Program-made: the position numbers and the translations under genes
Part shown: positions 57,564 through 64,000 of the stretch, in pieces
Numbering within the stretch: position 1 is the first letter of the stretch
How the letters are laid out: each line of letters starts with the position of its first letter
Notes under the pieces: model-generated
Seen by the model: the letters and a program-made list of their open reading frames with translations, nothing else
Databases searched by the model: none
What the model was told of the DNA's origin: nothing
Assembly: GCF_014201675.1 (NCBI RefSeq)
Contig: NZ_JACHEZ010000002.1
Coordinates: forward strand, 62,001-126,000
Reading direction: 5' to 3'
Source: Oceanithermus desulfurans
GTDB lineage: Bacteria > Deinococcota > Deinococci > Deinococcales > Marinithermaceae
DNA: 64,000 bases

Positions 57564-57729
57564 TGGTGGAGGTGGACGGTAACGAGTGGGATGCGGGTAA
57601 CCCGAGCAGCGCAAACGCCCGGTCGCGTGCGCTGGAATTCAGCCAACGGTGCGCCCGCTGCCTACCGCCCGCTGCCTACGAGCCGCGCCCACCACGCACC
57701 GCATACTACGCACTACCTACCACCCTTTC

Positions 57730-57778
57730 TCGTCATTCCGGACGAGCGGGCCCCAAGCCCGCGAGAGCCGGAATCTTA
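57730..57778 (+). repeat. Palindromic repeat unit C (plus orientation)
   Basis: Starts TCGTCATTCCGGACGAG, with inner stem CGGGCC-CCAA-GCCCG, and ends GAGAGCCGGAATCTTA. The ends align with the minus-strand reading of units A and B. Confidence 0.82.
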
Positions 57779-57858
57779 ATGCGCACGGACGAGGAGTCGG
57801 TCGCTCGAAGCAAGGGGGTGAGGACGGCGCGTCGTTTCCTTCGCAACCGGTAGCCGCC

Positions 57859-57905
57859 ATAAGATCCCCGATCTCGGCGCTTCGCGCCTCGTCGGGGATG
57901 ACGAA
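57859..57905 (-). repeat. Palindromic repeat unit B
   Basis: 46 of 47 bases are identical to unit A (57517-57563). The near-identity, in contrast with the diverged units, indicates recent copying or conversion. Confidence 0.88.
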
Positions 57906-57931
57906 AAAGCGGTCGGGCAGGCAGCAACGGC

Positions 57932-57974
57932 AAGAATCGGGGCACGCGGCCGCAGCCCGCGTGCCCGGGGTGAC
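57932..57974 (-). repeat. Palindromic repeat unit, diverged copy on the minus strand
   Basis: Minus-strand reading begins CGTCACCCCGGGCACGCGGG and ends GTGCCCCGATTCTT. The ends follow the CGTCA...ATTCTT pattern of the family and the inner stem GGCACGCGGGC pairs with GCGGCCGCGTGCC. Confidence 0.65.
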
Positions 57975-58112
57975 GGGGAAGCGTGGAATGAAGCGGAGCC
58001 CGCGAGACCCGCACCTTCCCGCTCCATCGGTTACGGCGAAGGCGAGCGAGGCGGCGCGCAGGGCTGCCAGCGTGCGCTTCGCGCGCGGCGGCGAAGGGGC
58101 GGCCCCGAATGT

Positions 58113-58688
58113 TCAGGACGCGCCGTGGCTGCGCAGCGGGAACATCCGCTGCGCTTCTTCGTGCACCATCCGCTGTACCAGCGCGGGCGGCATGCCCACC
58201 ACGTTCTGCAGCGCCTCCTGCCAGGCCACCTCGTAGCCATAGCTGATGATCGCGCCCAGGGTCGCGCCCAGCCGCACGAAGGCCTCGGTGACGGCCTCGG
58301 CGTCCTCGTGGCCGCGGAACTTCTTCATCACGTAGAGCACCATGTAGTCGAGCATGGCCAGCATCATCGGGTTGCTGACCTGGCGCACGACGTGCACCGG
58401 CCCCACGAAGGCGAGCCAGGCGAAGAACTCGTCGTCGTGCGGCCCCTCGACGATGCGCCGGAAGAAGTCGACCTGGGTGGCCTCGCGCTCGGGCCGCTCC
58501 CCCTCCTCGAAGACATCGCGGGTGGGCTCGTGGGCGAAGAGCACGTCGTAGAAGCTGGTCACGTACTCCTCGGCGAGGGGCAGGATCAGGTCGCGGTGGG
58601 CGCGGATGACCTCGGCATCCTCGGGGCGGAAGCGGGTCTCGGGCGGCATGTCGCCGATGGCGCGCTGGGCGATCGCGTGGAAGTCCAT
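58113..58688 (-). CDS. Protoglobin-domain protein
   Basis: A 191-residue soluble protein resembling a single protoglobin/globin-coupled-sensor domain. FRPEDAEVIRAHRDLILPLAEEYVTSFYDVLFAHEPTRDVFEEGERPEREATQVDFFRRIVEGPHDDEFFAWLAFVGPVHVVRQVSN contains the usual helix A-F pattern, with His99 (VGPVHVV) the candidate proximal haem ligand. A helical tail (ALQNVVGMPPALVQRMVHEEAQRM) follows. It probably binds O2, CO or NO. It is the last gene of the minus-strand series, ten bases after the Roadblock gene, with AGGAGGG before ATG 58688. No enzymatic output domain is fused, so output must go through a partner. Confidence 0.82.
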   Translation of the reverse strand: MDFHAIAQRAIGDMPPETRFRPEDAEVIRAHRDLILPLAEEYVTSFYDVLFAHEPTRDVFEEGERPEREATQVDFFRRIVEGPHDDEFFAWLAFVGPVHVVRQVSNPMMLAMLDYMVLYVMKKFRGHEDAEAVTEAFVRLGATLGAIISYGYEVAWQEALQNVVGMPPALVQRMVHEEAQRMFPLRSHGAS

Positions 58689-58698
58689 GGCCGCCCTC

Positions 58699-59055
58699 CT
58701 AGAGCACCTGCGCCAGGCGGGTGGCGAACTCGCGGGCCTCCAGGTGGATGAGGCCCAGGTTGGCGCCCGCGGGCGCGGCGAGGGCGAGCACGCCCTTGTC
58801 GCCGGCGGCGTAGACGACGAAGTAGCCCTGGTTGCCCCGCACGATCGTCTCCTCGAGGCTGCCGAGCTCGGTCGTCTGGCTGATGCGCTTGCCGAGGCCC
58901 AGGGCGGTCGCGGCCATGGCCGCGACCCGCGGGGCGTCGGCGGAGTCGTGGACGATCGGCAGACCGTCGGTGGAGGCCACCACGACGCTGCGCAGCTCGG
59001 GGAGGGCCTGCTTGAGTTCGCGAAGGATCTGTTGCAGCTGTTCTTGTTTGGTCAT
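58699..59055 (-). CDS. Roadblock/LC7-domain protein
   Basis: A 118-residue protein with the Roadblock fold: LQQILRELKQALPELRSVVVASTDGLPIVHDSADAPRVAAMAATALGLGKRISQTTELGSLEETIVRGNQGYFVVYAAGDKGVLALAAPAGANLGLIHLEAREFATRLAQVL. Such proteins (MglB, CvnB) bind small GTPases and often act as their GTPase-activating partners. A GTPase gene is 60 bases upstream in the transcript. Start ATG 59055 with AAGGAGAAACGA upstream. It also resembles homologues that dimerise and give polarity switches in Myxococcus and Thermus. Confidence 0.93.
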   Translation of the reverse strand: MTKQEQLQQILRELKQALPELRSVVVASTDGLPIVHDSADAPRVAAMAATALGLGKRISQTTELGSLEETIVRGNQGYFVVYAAGDKGVLALAAPAGANLGLIHLEAREFATRLAQVL

Positions 59056-59115
59056 CGTTCGTTTCTCCTTGGTTGGTCTCTCCGGGGAACCCGGTAGATT
59101 CGGTGGGAAGGCCGC

Positions 59116-59619
59116 TCAGAGCATGAGCTCCAAGAGGCGCACGAGGGGGCGGACCGCGCTCGCGGGTTCGGTGGCGTTCAGGCCCACGACGCGCTCCGGC
59201 GGCTGCCCCAGGTAGAGGGCGACCTCGTCGGGGCCCCAGACCGGGGGGCGGTCCTGGCGGGTGACGCCGACGACGTAGGGGACGGGCTGCTGGGAGAGCA
59301 GGTAGTCCAGCTGGCGGCGCGCCTGGGGGAAGTCCTGGGGGCGGTCGCCGCGGACGAGCAGCACCAACCCCAGGGCCCCCTCGGTGAGCACGTCCCACAT
59401 GAAGTCGAAGCGCTCCTGCCCGGGGGTGCCGAAGAGGTAGAGCAGCTGGTCGTCGAGCCGCAGGGTGCCGTAGTCCATGGCCACCGTGGTGAGGTCCTTA
59501 CCGATGGCCTCGCTGGCGCGGGCGTCGGTGTCGACGATCTCGGTCTCCGAGAGGGTGCGGATGAGCGTGCTCTTGCCCGCGCCCACCGGCCCCGAGACGA
59601 CGACCTTTAGTGGTTCCAC
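59116..59619 (-). CDS. Ras-like small GTPase, MglA/CvnD type
   Basis: A 167-residue GTP-binding switch. P-loop GPVGAGKST (10-18), switch I AIGKDLTTVAMDYG (39-51), switch II GTPGQERFDFMWD (64-76, Gly instead of the usual Asp at the first position), TRQD (120-123) in place of NKxD, and NAT (148-150). This matches the bacterial GTPases of COG2229 found beside Roadblock proteins. The start is GTG 59619 (MEPLKVVVSG), overlapping the DUF4388 gene end by 13 bases. Altered G3 and G4 motifs are common in this group. It is predicted to be the switch of the locus. Confidence 0.91.
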   Translation of the reverse strand: MEPLKVVVSGPVGAGKSTLIRTLSETEIVDTDARASEAIGKDLTTVAMDYGTLRLDDQLLYLFGTPGQERFDFMWDVLTEGALGLVLLVRGDRPQDFPQARRQLDYLLSQQPVPYVVGVTRQDRPPVWGPDEVALYLGQPPERVVGLNATEPASAVRPLVRLLELML

Positions 59620-60257
59620 GCCTGCCGGTCTCCGAAGAAGCGCCGCCGCAGCGAGCCCAGCAGCCGCGCCGCCGCCGAGGCCCTGCGTTCCTGACCGCCG
59701 CGGGCGCGCACCGGCGCCAGCAGCTCGAGCTGCCGCAGCTTGAGCAGGTAGTAGCGGGCGTGCTCGAGCGGCATTCCCAGCCGCCGCGCCAGCTCGCGCG
59801 CCGAGGCCCCGCGGCGCAGCAGCGCCGCGGCGCGCTGCCAGAAGTCCGAGAGCCGGGCGTCCTCCGGGGCGCGCTCGGCGGTCAGCGCGAAGATGGTGTC
59901 GGGGTGCGGAAGGCTGCGCTCGAGGCCTTGAATCTCGTCCTGCACGGTCACCGTGGCGAGGAGCAGCTGGTCCAGGGGCCAGCCCAGCGGCTGGGGGCAG
60001 CGGCGCATCCGGGCGCCGGGGGCGAACTCGAAGCTGCCGCGCCGGGCCGCGACCAGACGGCCGACGATGCTCCGCGCCTGCAGCGGCTCGGCCGCCCGGC
60101 CGCCGACGTAGAGGCACTGCAACAAACCGCCCGTGAAGTAGAGGGTGACCCGCGGGTGCTGCTCGAGGTTGAAAATCTCCAGGGCGCCGTCCTGCACCGA
60201 CAAAAGCGGGAGCAGATCCCCCAAAGACATGTGGTTCAGGTTTCCGAAAATGGCCAT
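59607..60257 (-). CDS. DUF4388 (PATAN-like) protein with C-terminal helix-turn-helix, signalling locus copy
   Basis: A 216-residue protein. N-terminal DUF4388: MAIFGNLNHMSLGDLLPLLSVQDGALEIFNLEQHPRVTLYFTGGLLQCLYVGG. A C-terminal segment with ASARELARRLGMPLEHARYYLLKLRQLELLAPV is a likely winged-helix. A basic tail (RRASAAARLLGSLRRRFFG) follows. It is homologous to the protein at 22443-22994. PATAN-type domains are linked with response regulators and GTPase modules. ATG 60257 with AAGGGGGAAG upstream. It sits directly before the GTPase, overlapping it, so the two are tightly linked, as DUF742-GTPase are in conservons. Confidence 0.84.
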   Translation of the reverse strand: MAIFGNLNHMSLGDLLPLLSVQDGALEIFNLEQHPRVTLYFTGGLLQCLYVGGRAAEPLQARSIVGRLVAARRGSFEFAPGARMRRCPQPLGWPLDQLLLATVTVQDEIQGLERSLPHPDTIFALTAERAPEDARLSDFWQRAAALLRRGASARELARRLGMPLEHARYYLLKLRQLELLAPVRARGGQERRASAAARLLGSLRRRFFGDRQAWNH

Positions 60258-60391
60258 GCTTCCCCCTTCGCGGCCCGGGGCCGCGGACGAGGCCGGTCGC
60301 GCCACTGGCTCCCCGTCTTCCAGGCGCCCGATCTACGGAAGACGGTTCAAAGCCTCCTGCTCCTCAAGATATAAAAGAATTACGGCCTTGC

Positions 60392-60411
60392 CATCCCCCG
60401 TTTGGGGGATG
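60392..60411. promoter_or_regulatory. Hairpin between the response regulator and DUF4388 genes
   Basis: CATCCCCC-GTTT-GGGGGATG (8-bp perfect arms) lies in the 186-base gap between 60257 and 60444. No U-run follows on the minus strand, so it may act as an attenuator or partial terminator separating the two-component part from the GTPase part of the locus. The AT-rich stretch 60366-60382 next to it is a likely promoter region for the DUF4388 genes. Confidence 0.55.
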
Positions 60412-60443
60412 AATAGTAACGCTCAGGATCGGTAAAAACGCGG

Positions 60444-61133
60444 TTAAAAAACCGTCGGGTTTTCCCGCTTGAGCTCGAGCAGGCGGTAGCCCACCCCCAC
60501 CATCGTCTCGATGAAGTGGGGGTTGCGGGGGTCGTCGCCCAGCTTCTTGCGCAGCATGTTGATGTAGACGTCGACGACCCGGTCGGTGCCGTCGAAGGTC
60601 AGCCCCCAGACCGCCTCCAGGAGCTCGCTACGGCTCCAGACCCGGCCGGGGGCGCTGGCCAGGGTGCGCAGCAGCGCGAACTCGGTCTTGGAGAGCTTGA
60701 GCTCGCGCCCCTCGAGGGTGGCGCGGTACCCCTCGCTGTCGAGCTCGAGCGGACCCACGCGGATCCGCGGGCTGCCGTAGCTGCGCCGCAGCAGCGCCTG
60801 CACCCGCGCGGTGAACTCGAGGACCGAGAAGGGCTTGGTCATGTAGTCGTCGGCCCCGATCTCGAGGCAGTAAACCTTGGTGTGCTCGTCATCCTTGGCC
60901 GTCAGCACCAGCACCGGCAGCCGGGGGCGCAGCGCGCGGGCGCGGCGGAGCAGCTCCACCCCGTCCACGTCGGGGAGACCGAGGTCGAGCGCCAGCAGGT
61001 CGGCCTTGGGTAGGTAGCGCATGGCTTCGACGCCGCTGGTCGCCCAGTAGATGCTGTGCCCCTTCTGCTCGAGGGCGAGGCGCAACAGCTGGGCCACCTG
61101 GGGATCGTCTTCGATCAGCAGAATCTTCGGCAT
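60444..61133 (-). CDS. OmpR-family response regulator
   Basis: A 229-residue regulator. Receiver: ILLIEDDPQVAQLL (acidic pair), DLLALDLGLPDVDG (phospho-acceptor Asp), LVLTAKDD (Thr), YMTKPFS (Lys). Output: an OmpR winged helix with LKLSKTEFALLRTLASAPGRVWSRSELLEAVWG and VVDVYINMLRKKLGDD. It is 49 bases downstream of the kinase gene and on the same strand, so it is likely its partner or one of two. A stop codon adjacent to a T-run ends the gene. Confidence 0.95.
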   Translation of the reverse strand: MPKILLIEDDPQVAQLLRLALEQKGHSIYWATSGVEAMRYLPKADLLALDLGLPDVDGVELLRRARALRPRLPVLVLTAKDDEHTKVYCLEIGADDYMTKPFSVLEFTARVQALLRRSYGSPRIRVGPLELDSEGYRATLEGRELKLSKTEFALLRTLASAPGRVWSRSELLEAVWGLTFDGTDRVVDVYINMLRKKLGDDPRNPHFIETMVGVGYRLLELKRENPTVF

Positions 61134-61182
61134 ACCTTACAGGCGATTATACGACCCGGAAGGGTGGGGCGTAAGGTTGCCC

Positions 61183-63519
61183 CTAGTTGCAGAACGGGTT
61201 GCACTGCTGCGGCGGAGGCGGCGGGGGCTCGGGCTTGGGTTCGGGCCGCGGCCGCGGCGGGGGTGGCGGGGCGGGCTTGGGCGCCGGCTTCTGGAAGAGC
61301 GGGCAGCCGGGCTCGGCGTACTCCTTACCGGCGCCGTCCAGGGCGCGGCGCAGCAGCTCGGCGGCCTCGGCGTCGTCGGGCCGTCCCACAAGCCAGGCGC
61401 AGGCGGCGGCCTCGGCCGCGTCGTAGCGGTCCAGCTTCAGGTAGGCGCGGATCAGCCCCAGGGTGGCCTCGCGGCTCAGCTCCTGCCGGCTCCGCGCCCG
61501 CTGGTAGTAGGCCGCGGCTCCCTCGAGGTCGCCCTGGGCCTCCAGCGCCTGGGCCAGGGGCAGGAGGACGCGCGCCTCGTAGCCGGGCTCCAGCTGCACC
61601 GCCCGCTCCAAAGCCTCGCGGGCGGCGTCGTTCTTGCCCAACCGCAGCGAGGCCAGGCCGTACTCGAGCCAGGCCGCGGGCTGGGTGGGGTCCTGCTCCA
61701 GCGCCTGCGCCAGCAGCTCGGCGGCCGCGGCGTAGTCGCCGGCGACGAAGCTGCGGTGGCCGCGGTAGAAGGAGCCGCGCTCTTCGTAGGGCCGCGCCGG
61801 GGAGGGCGCGCCCGCGAGCCCCAGGTCGTCGAGCGCCTGCACCTGCACGGTCAGGCTGCGGTCCTGCTGCGGTTCGTAGATCCAGGGGCCGGCGTCGACC
61901 TCGACCACCTGCACCGGCACGCCGCCGGCGAGCAGCGTGATGCGGTAGCGCACCGCCCCCTCCACGGGCAGCCAGCGGAGCTCGAGCCGCCCGTCGTCCA
62001 GCGTGCGCAGCCGCACCTGCGGGGCCGCGAGCAGGCGGCGCTTCTCCACGCCGTTGGCGCTCACCGCCGCCCCCTCGCCCGGGGCCAGCTCCCCCTGGAA
62101 CCCGGGGGCGCTGAGGGCGAGTTTTCCGTCGTAGAGGCTGATGCGGTCGACCTCGCCGCTCTGGGCGAGGAAGTCGGTGCCCCTGGGGGCCAGCTCGGCG
62201 CGGTTCAGGCTCAGGTCCAGCCGCGGCGTCGCGCCGTCGCGGCGCACGGCCACCCCGCCCACGGGCAGCCGCACCGCGGCGCTGAGCGCACCGCCCCAGA
62301 GGCTGCGGCGGGCGCTGACCTGGGCGCGGCTGCCGGGGTCGAAGCGCAGACGCGCCGTGCCCAGCCGCACCGTACCGCCCTGGGGCAGCGTCCGTTCCTG
62401 GGTGAGCGCGACCCGCCCCTCCGGGGTGTCGGCCTCCACCGGGACGGGAAAGAGGGGGAAGCGGGCCAGGATCAGCCCCGCGAGTGCGGTGAGCACCAGC
62501 ACCCGCAGGCCCAGCCCGGCGCCGCCGCGCCGGCCCGGCTGCAGCCGCGGCAGCTCGACCCGGAAGCGGCTGCCGCGCCCGGCCTGGCTCTCCACCCGCA
62601 CCTCGCCCCCGTGGGCCTCGACCACCCGCTTGACGATGGCCAGCCCCAGGCCGCTCCCCTCCTTTTGGGTGTCGGCGCGCTGGAAAGGCTCGAAGATCCG
62701 CTCCAGATCGTCCGCGGCGATCCCGGGGCCGGTGTCCTCGACCTGGACACCCACCCGGGTGCCGTCCGCGACGGCGCGCAGCACGACGCGGCCCCCTTCG
62801 GGGGTGTACTTGACGGCGTTGAGGGCCAGGTTGAGGAGGGCCTGCAGCAGCCAGCGGCGGTCGCCCAGAAGCTCGGCGTCGCCGCGCAGGGGCACCACCC
62901 GCAGGTGCACCCCCGAGGCCAGGGCCACCGGCTCGACCTCGCCCGCCAGCTCCTCGAGCAGGCCGTTCAGCGAGAGCCGCTCCGCCTTGAGGCGTACGCC
63001 CTCCTGTTCCAGCGCGACGAGCTGCAGCGAGTCGTTGACCAGGGCGTGCATCCGCTGGGCGCTGGTGTGGGCCGTCTCGATCAGCTTGTGCACCTCGCCC
63101 TCGAGGCCGCGCTGGGTGAGCAGCTCGAGGCTGCCGAGCACCGCGAAGAGGGGGTTCTTGATCTCGTGTGCGAGGACGCTGAGCATGCGGGCGCTGCGCG
63201 ACGACTGGTCCTCGATGGCCAGCAGCTCGCCGCGCAGGTCGCCGATGGTGGCGTGGGCGCGGATCAGCGTGCGCAGCAGCTCCTCCAGCGCCGGCGGGTG
63301 CCCGTCGGGCCACCAGACCCGCACCTCGGCCTCGACCAGCCGCGGCGCCTCCTGGGGCGACGGATCGGGGAAGCGCAGATCCTCGGCGGCCACCGCCGCG
63401 CGGCGGCTGACGTGCTCCCGCAGCGCCCGGTAGAGCGCGTGCGGGAAGTTGGGCTGGCCCAGGTGGGGGCGCAGGTCACGGAGGATCTCGGCGAGGGTCT
63501 GAACGGTCACCCGCGGCAT
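61183..63519 (-). CDS. Histidine kinase with C-terminal FecR-like and TPR region (inverted topology)
   Basis: A 778-residue hybrid. Residues 1-110 are a helical N-terminal region. HisKA has the H box MLSVLAHEIKNPLFAVLG (His118), and the ATPase domain the N box NLALNAVKYTPEGG, DTGPGIA and GSGLGLAIVK. A single membrane helix follows (residues 338-358, LRVLVLTALAGLILARFPLF). The far side holds a FecR-like beta region (EADTPEGRVALTQERTLPQGGTVRLGTARLRFDPGSRAQVSARR), a beta module (LRWLPVEGAVRYRITLLAGG), about four TPRs (FVAGDYAAAAELLAQALEQDPTQPAAWLEYGLASLRLGKNDAAREALERAVQLEPGY) and a Pro-rich tail ending CNPFCN. The kinase is cytoplasmic at the N-terminus and the sensor lies after it. TAACAT lies six bases before ATG (leaderless). 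Confidence 0.88.
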   Translation of the reverse strand: MPRVTVQTLAEILRDLRPHLGQPNFPHALYRALREHVSRRAAVAAEDLRFPDPSPQEAPRLVEAEVRVWWPDGHPPALEELLRTLIRAHATIGDLRGELLAIEDQSSRSARMLSVLAHEIKNPLFAVLGSLELLTQRGLEGEVHKLIETAHTSAQRMHALVNDSLQLVALEQEGVRLKAERLSLNGLLEELAGEVEPVALASGVHLRVVPLRGDAELLGDRRWLLQALLNLALNAVKYTPEGGRVVLRAVADGTRVGVQVEDTGPGIAADDLERIFEPFQRADTQKEGSGLGLAIVKRVVEAHGGEVRVESQAGRGSRFRVELPRLQPGRRGGAGLGLRVLVLTALAGLILARFPLFPVPVEADTPEGRVALTQERTLPQGGTVRLGTARLRFDPGSRAQVSARRSLWGGALSAAVRLPVGGVAVRRDGATPRLDLSLNRAELAPRGTDFLAQSGEVDRISLYDGKLALSAPGFQGELAPGEGAAVSANGVEKRRLLAAPQVRLRTLDDGRLELRWLPVEGAVRYRITLLAGGVPVQVVEVDAGPWIYEPQQDRSLTVQVQALDDLGLAGAPSPARPYEERGSFYRGHRSFVAGDYAAAAELLAQALEQDPTQPAAWLEYGLASLRLGKNDAAREALERAVQLEPGYEARVLLPLAQALEAQGDLEGAAAYYQRARSRQELSREATLGLIRAYLKLDRYDAAEAAACAWLVGRPDDAEAAELLRRALDGAGKEYAEPGCPLFQKPAPKPAPPPPPRPRPEPKPEPPPPPPQQCNPFCN

Positions 63520-63525
63520 GGAACC

Positions 63526-63531
63526 ATGTTA
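63526..63531 (-). promoter_or_regulatory. Leaderless-type -10 box before the kinase gene
   Basis: TAACAT on the minus strand ends six bases before the kinase ATG (63519), with no ribosome-binding site. The kinase therefore probably has its own promoter in the 34-base gap after the response regulator gene, in addition to readthrough. Confidence 0.5.
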
Positions 63532-63553
63532 CGGGTCCGGTGTCGAAAAGTTG

Positions 63554-64000
63554 TTAAGAAGACGAACCGCGCAGGCGGTAGCCCACGCCGCGCACGGTCT
63601 CGATCTGGGCGCCGCAGGGGCCGAGGCGGCGGCGCAGGTTCTTGACGTGGGCGTCGACGGTGCGGGCGTCCACGTAGGCCTCGCCCAGCTGGTCGAGGAG
63701 CTCGTGGCGCGAGAGCGCCCGCCCCTCGGCCTGCGCCAGCGCCGCCAGCAGCCGCAGCTGCGTGGGGCTGAGCGCGACCGGCGCCTCGCCGCAGCGGGCC
63801 TCGAAGGCGTCGAGGTCCACCGCGATCGCGCCCACGCGGTAGATCCGGGCGGCGCGGGCGCCGCCGCCGACGCGCCGCAGCACCGCCCGCACCCGCGCCA
63901 CCACCTCGCGGGGGCTGAAGGGCTTGGTGATGTAGTCGTCGGCGCCCAGCTCGAGCCCCACGAGCCGGTCCACCTCCTCGGCCTTGGCCGTGACCATCAG
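63554..64000 (-). CDS. OmpR-family response regulator, N-terminus outside the window
   Basis: The right edge cuts the receiver domain. The visible part starts near LMVTAKAEEVDRLVGLELGADDYITKPFSPREVVARVRAVLRR (Thr and Lys of the receiver). Next comes an OmpR-type DNA-binding domain (VALSPTQLRLLAALAQAEGRALSRHELLDQLGEAYVDARTVDAHVKNLRRRLGPCGAQIETVRGVGYRL). It lies 34 bases before the kinase, on the same strand. So the locus has two response regulators flanking one kinase. The conserved Asp is not visible. Confidence 0.93.
   Translation of the reverse strand: MMVTAKAEEVDRLVGLELGADDYITKPFSPREVVARVRAVLRRVGGGARAARIYRVGAIAVDLDAFEARCGEAPVALSPTQLRLLAALAQAEGRALSRHELLDQLGEAYVDARTVDAHVKNLRRRLGPCGAQIETVRGVGYRLRGSSS

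Larger units (their letters stand above)
57270..58112. repeat. Gene-free region with at least six palindromic repeat units
   Basis: This 843-base gap contains no supportable gene; reading frames in it are short and follow the repeats. It holds several copies of one palindromic family in both orientations. The ends read TCGTCATTCC or TCGTCATCCC and (GA)GCCGGAATCTTA or GATCGGGGATCTTA, with a variable stem between. Units noted: 57329-57360 (fragment), 57388-57435, 57517-57563, 57730-57778, 57859-57905, 57932-57974. G+C is lower than in flanking genes in places. Such units are common between genes and may act as transcription stops, mRNA stabilisers or targets of REP-associated enzymes. Confidence 0.82.

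Noticed and set aside
57270-58112. Several short open frames and a possible CRISPR array
   Set aside because: The repeats are 43-49 bases, self-complementary, irregularly spaced and in both orientations, with no uniform spacers or cas genes. The open frames follow repeat sequence and have no ribosome-binding sites.

Overview
The window is GC-rich bacterial DNA (roughly 70% G+C) whose gene content and signals point to the Deinococcota, family Thermaceae, and most plausibly a marine microaerophile or facultative anaerobe near Oceanithermus or Marinithermus. The genus is inference. The supporting features are a single-strand binding protein with two OB folds inside rpsF-ssb-rpsR-rplI, a speE/speD polyamine pair, many genes whose start codon lies 6-8 bases after a TANNNT -10 box (leaderless transcripts), and enzymes for anaerobic or metal-dependent redox chemistry: a tungsten aldehyde oxidoreductase, a molybdopterin oxidoreductase, a nine-haem cytochrome and a YwiC-like protein.

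Layout. 1-1976: a TRAP transporter operon (dctP-dctQ-dctM, minus strand, dctM cut by the window edge). 2081-6113: a small membrane gene and an FMN reductase, then a lower-GC block (ABC-2 exporter with a frameshifted ATPase, and an MFS exporter) that looks inserted between the FMN reductase and prfB, because the end of the reductase gene is repeated just upstream of prfB. 6147-7251: prfB with its programmed +1 frameshift. 7496-12480: nine-haem lipoprotein cytochrome, SDR oxidoreductase, CAP-domain lipoprotein and molybdopterin oxidoreductase. 12564-17540: an RND/LolA-like/outer-membrane-barrel operon with a divergent TetR regulator. 17537-27807: aldehyde ferredoxin oxidoreductase, two tandem paralogous membrane proteins, comM, a DUF4388 protein, a metallo-beta-lactamase-fold hydrolase, dnaB and a large PKD-domain zinc protease. 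27874-29740: the ribosomal/ssb operon. 29835-33363: two beta-helix lipoproteins. 33444-36362: speE-speD and a serine hydrolase. 36473-45924 (plus strand): rRNA methyltransferase, CPA2 antiporter, lutABC, dipeptide epimerase, and a ZnuA-like protein coupled to a MoxR/Mg-chelatase-type ATPase. 46320-48967: a zinc-ribbon protein and a SurA/PpiC-type chaperone, then tRNA-Arg(CCG). 49210-51341: universal stress protein, a short haem-copper-oxidase-like membrane protein, and a protoglobin fused to a MoaD/ThiS-like domain. 51402-53132: YwiC-like, YbjN and holin-like proteins. 53191-57269: a TetR-ABC exporter-barrel-LolA operon. 57270-58112: a gene-free cluster of palindromic repeats. 58113-64000: a minus-strand signalling locus.

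The most interesting part is the last 5.9 kb. Seven consecutive minus-strand genes encode an OmpR regulator (cut by the edge), a histidine kinase whose C-terminus carries FecR-like and TPR segments beyond a membrane helix, a second OmpR regulator, a DUF4388/wHTH protein, a Ras-like GTPase, a Roadblock/LC7 protein and a protoglobin. This resembles the actinobacterial conservon (kinase-Roadblock-DUF742-GTPase) but with DUF4388 in place of DUF742 and a haem-type sensor added. Together with the protoglobin-MoaD fusion 7 kb away, it suggests gas or redox sensing connected to a bacterial small-GTPase switch.

Limits: all calls come from reading translations and motifs by eye. No database search, structure prediction or GC computation was run. 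GC statements rest on a few hand-counted lines.
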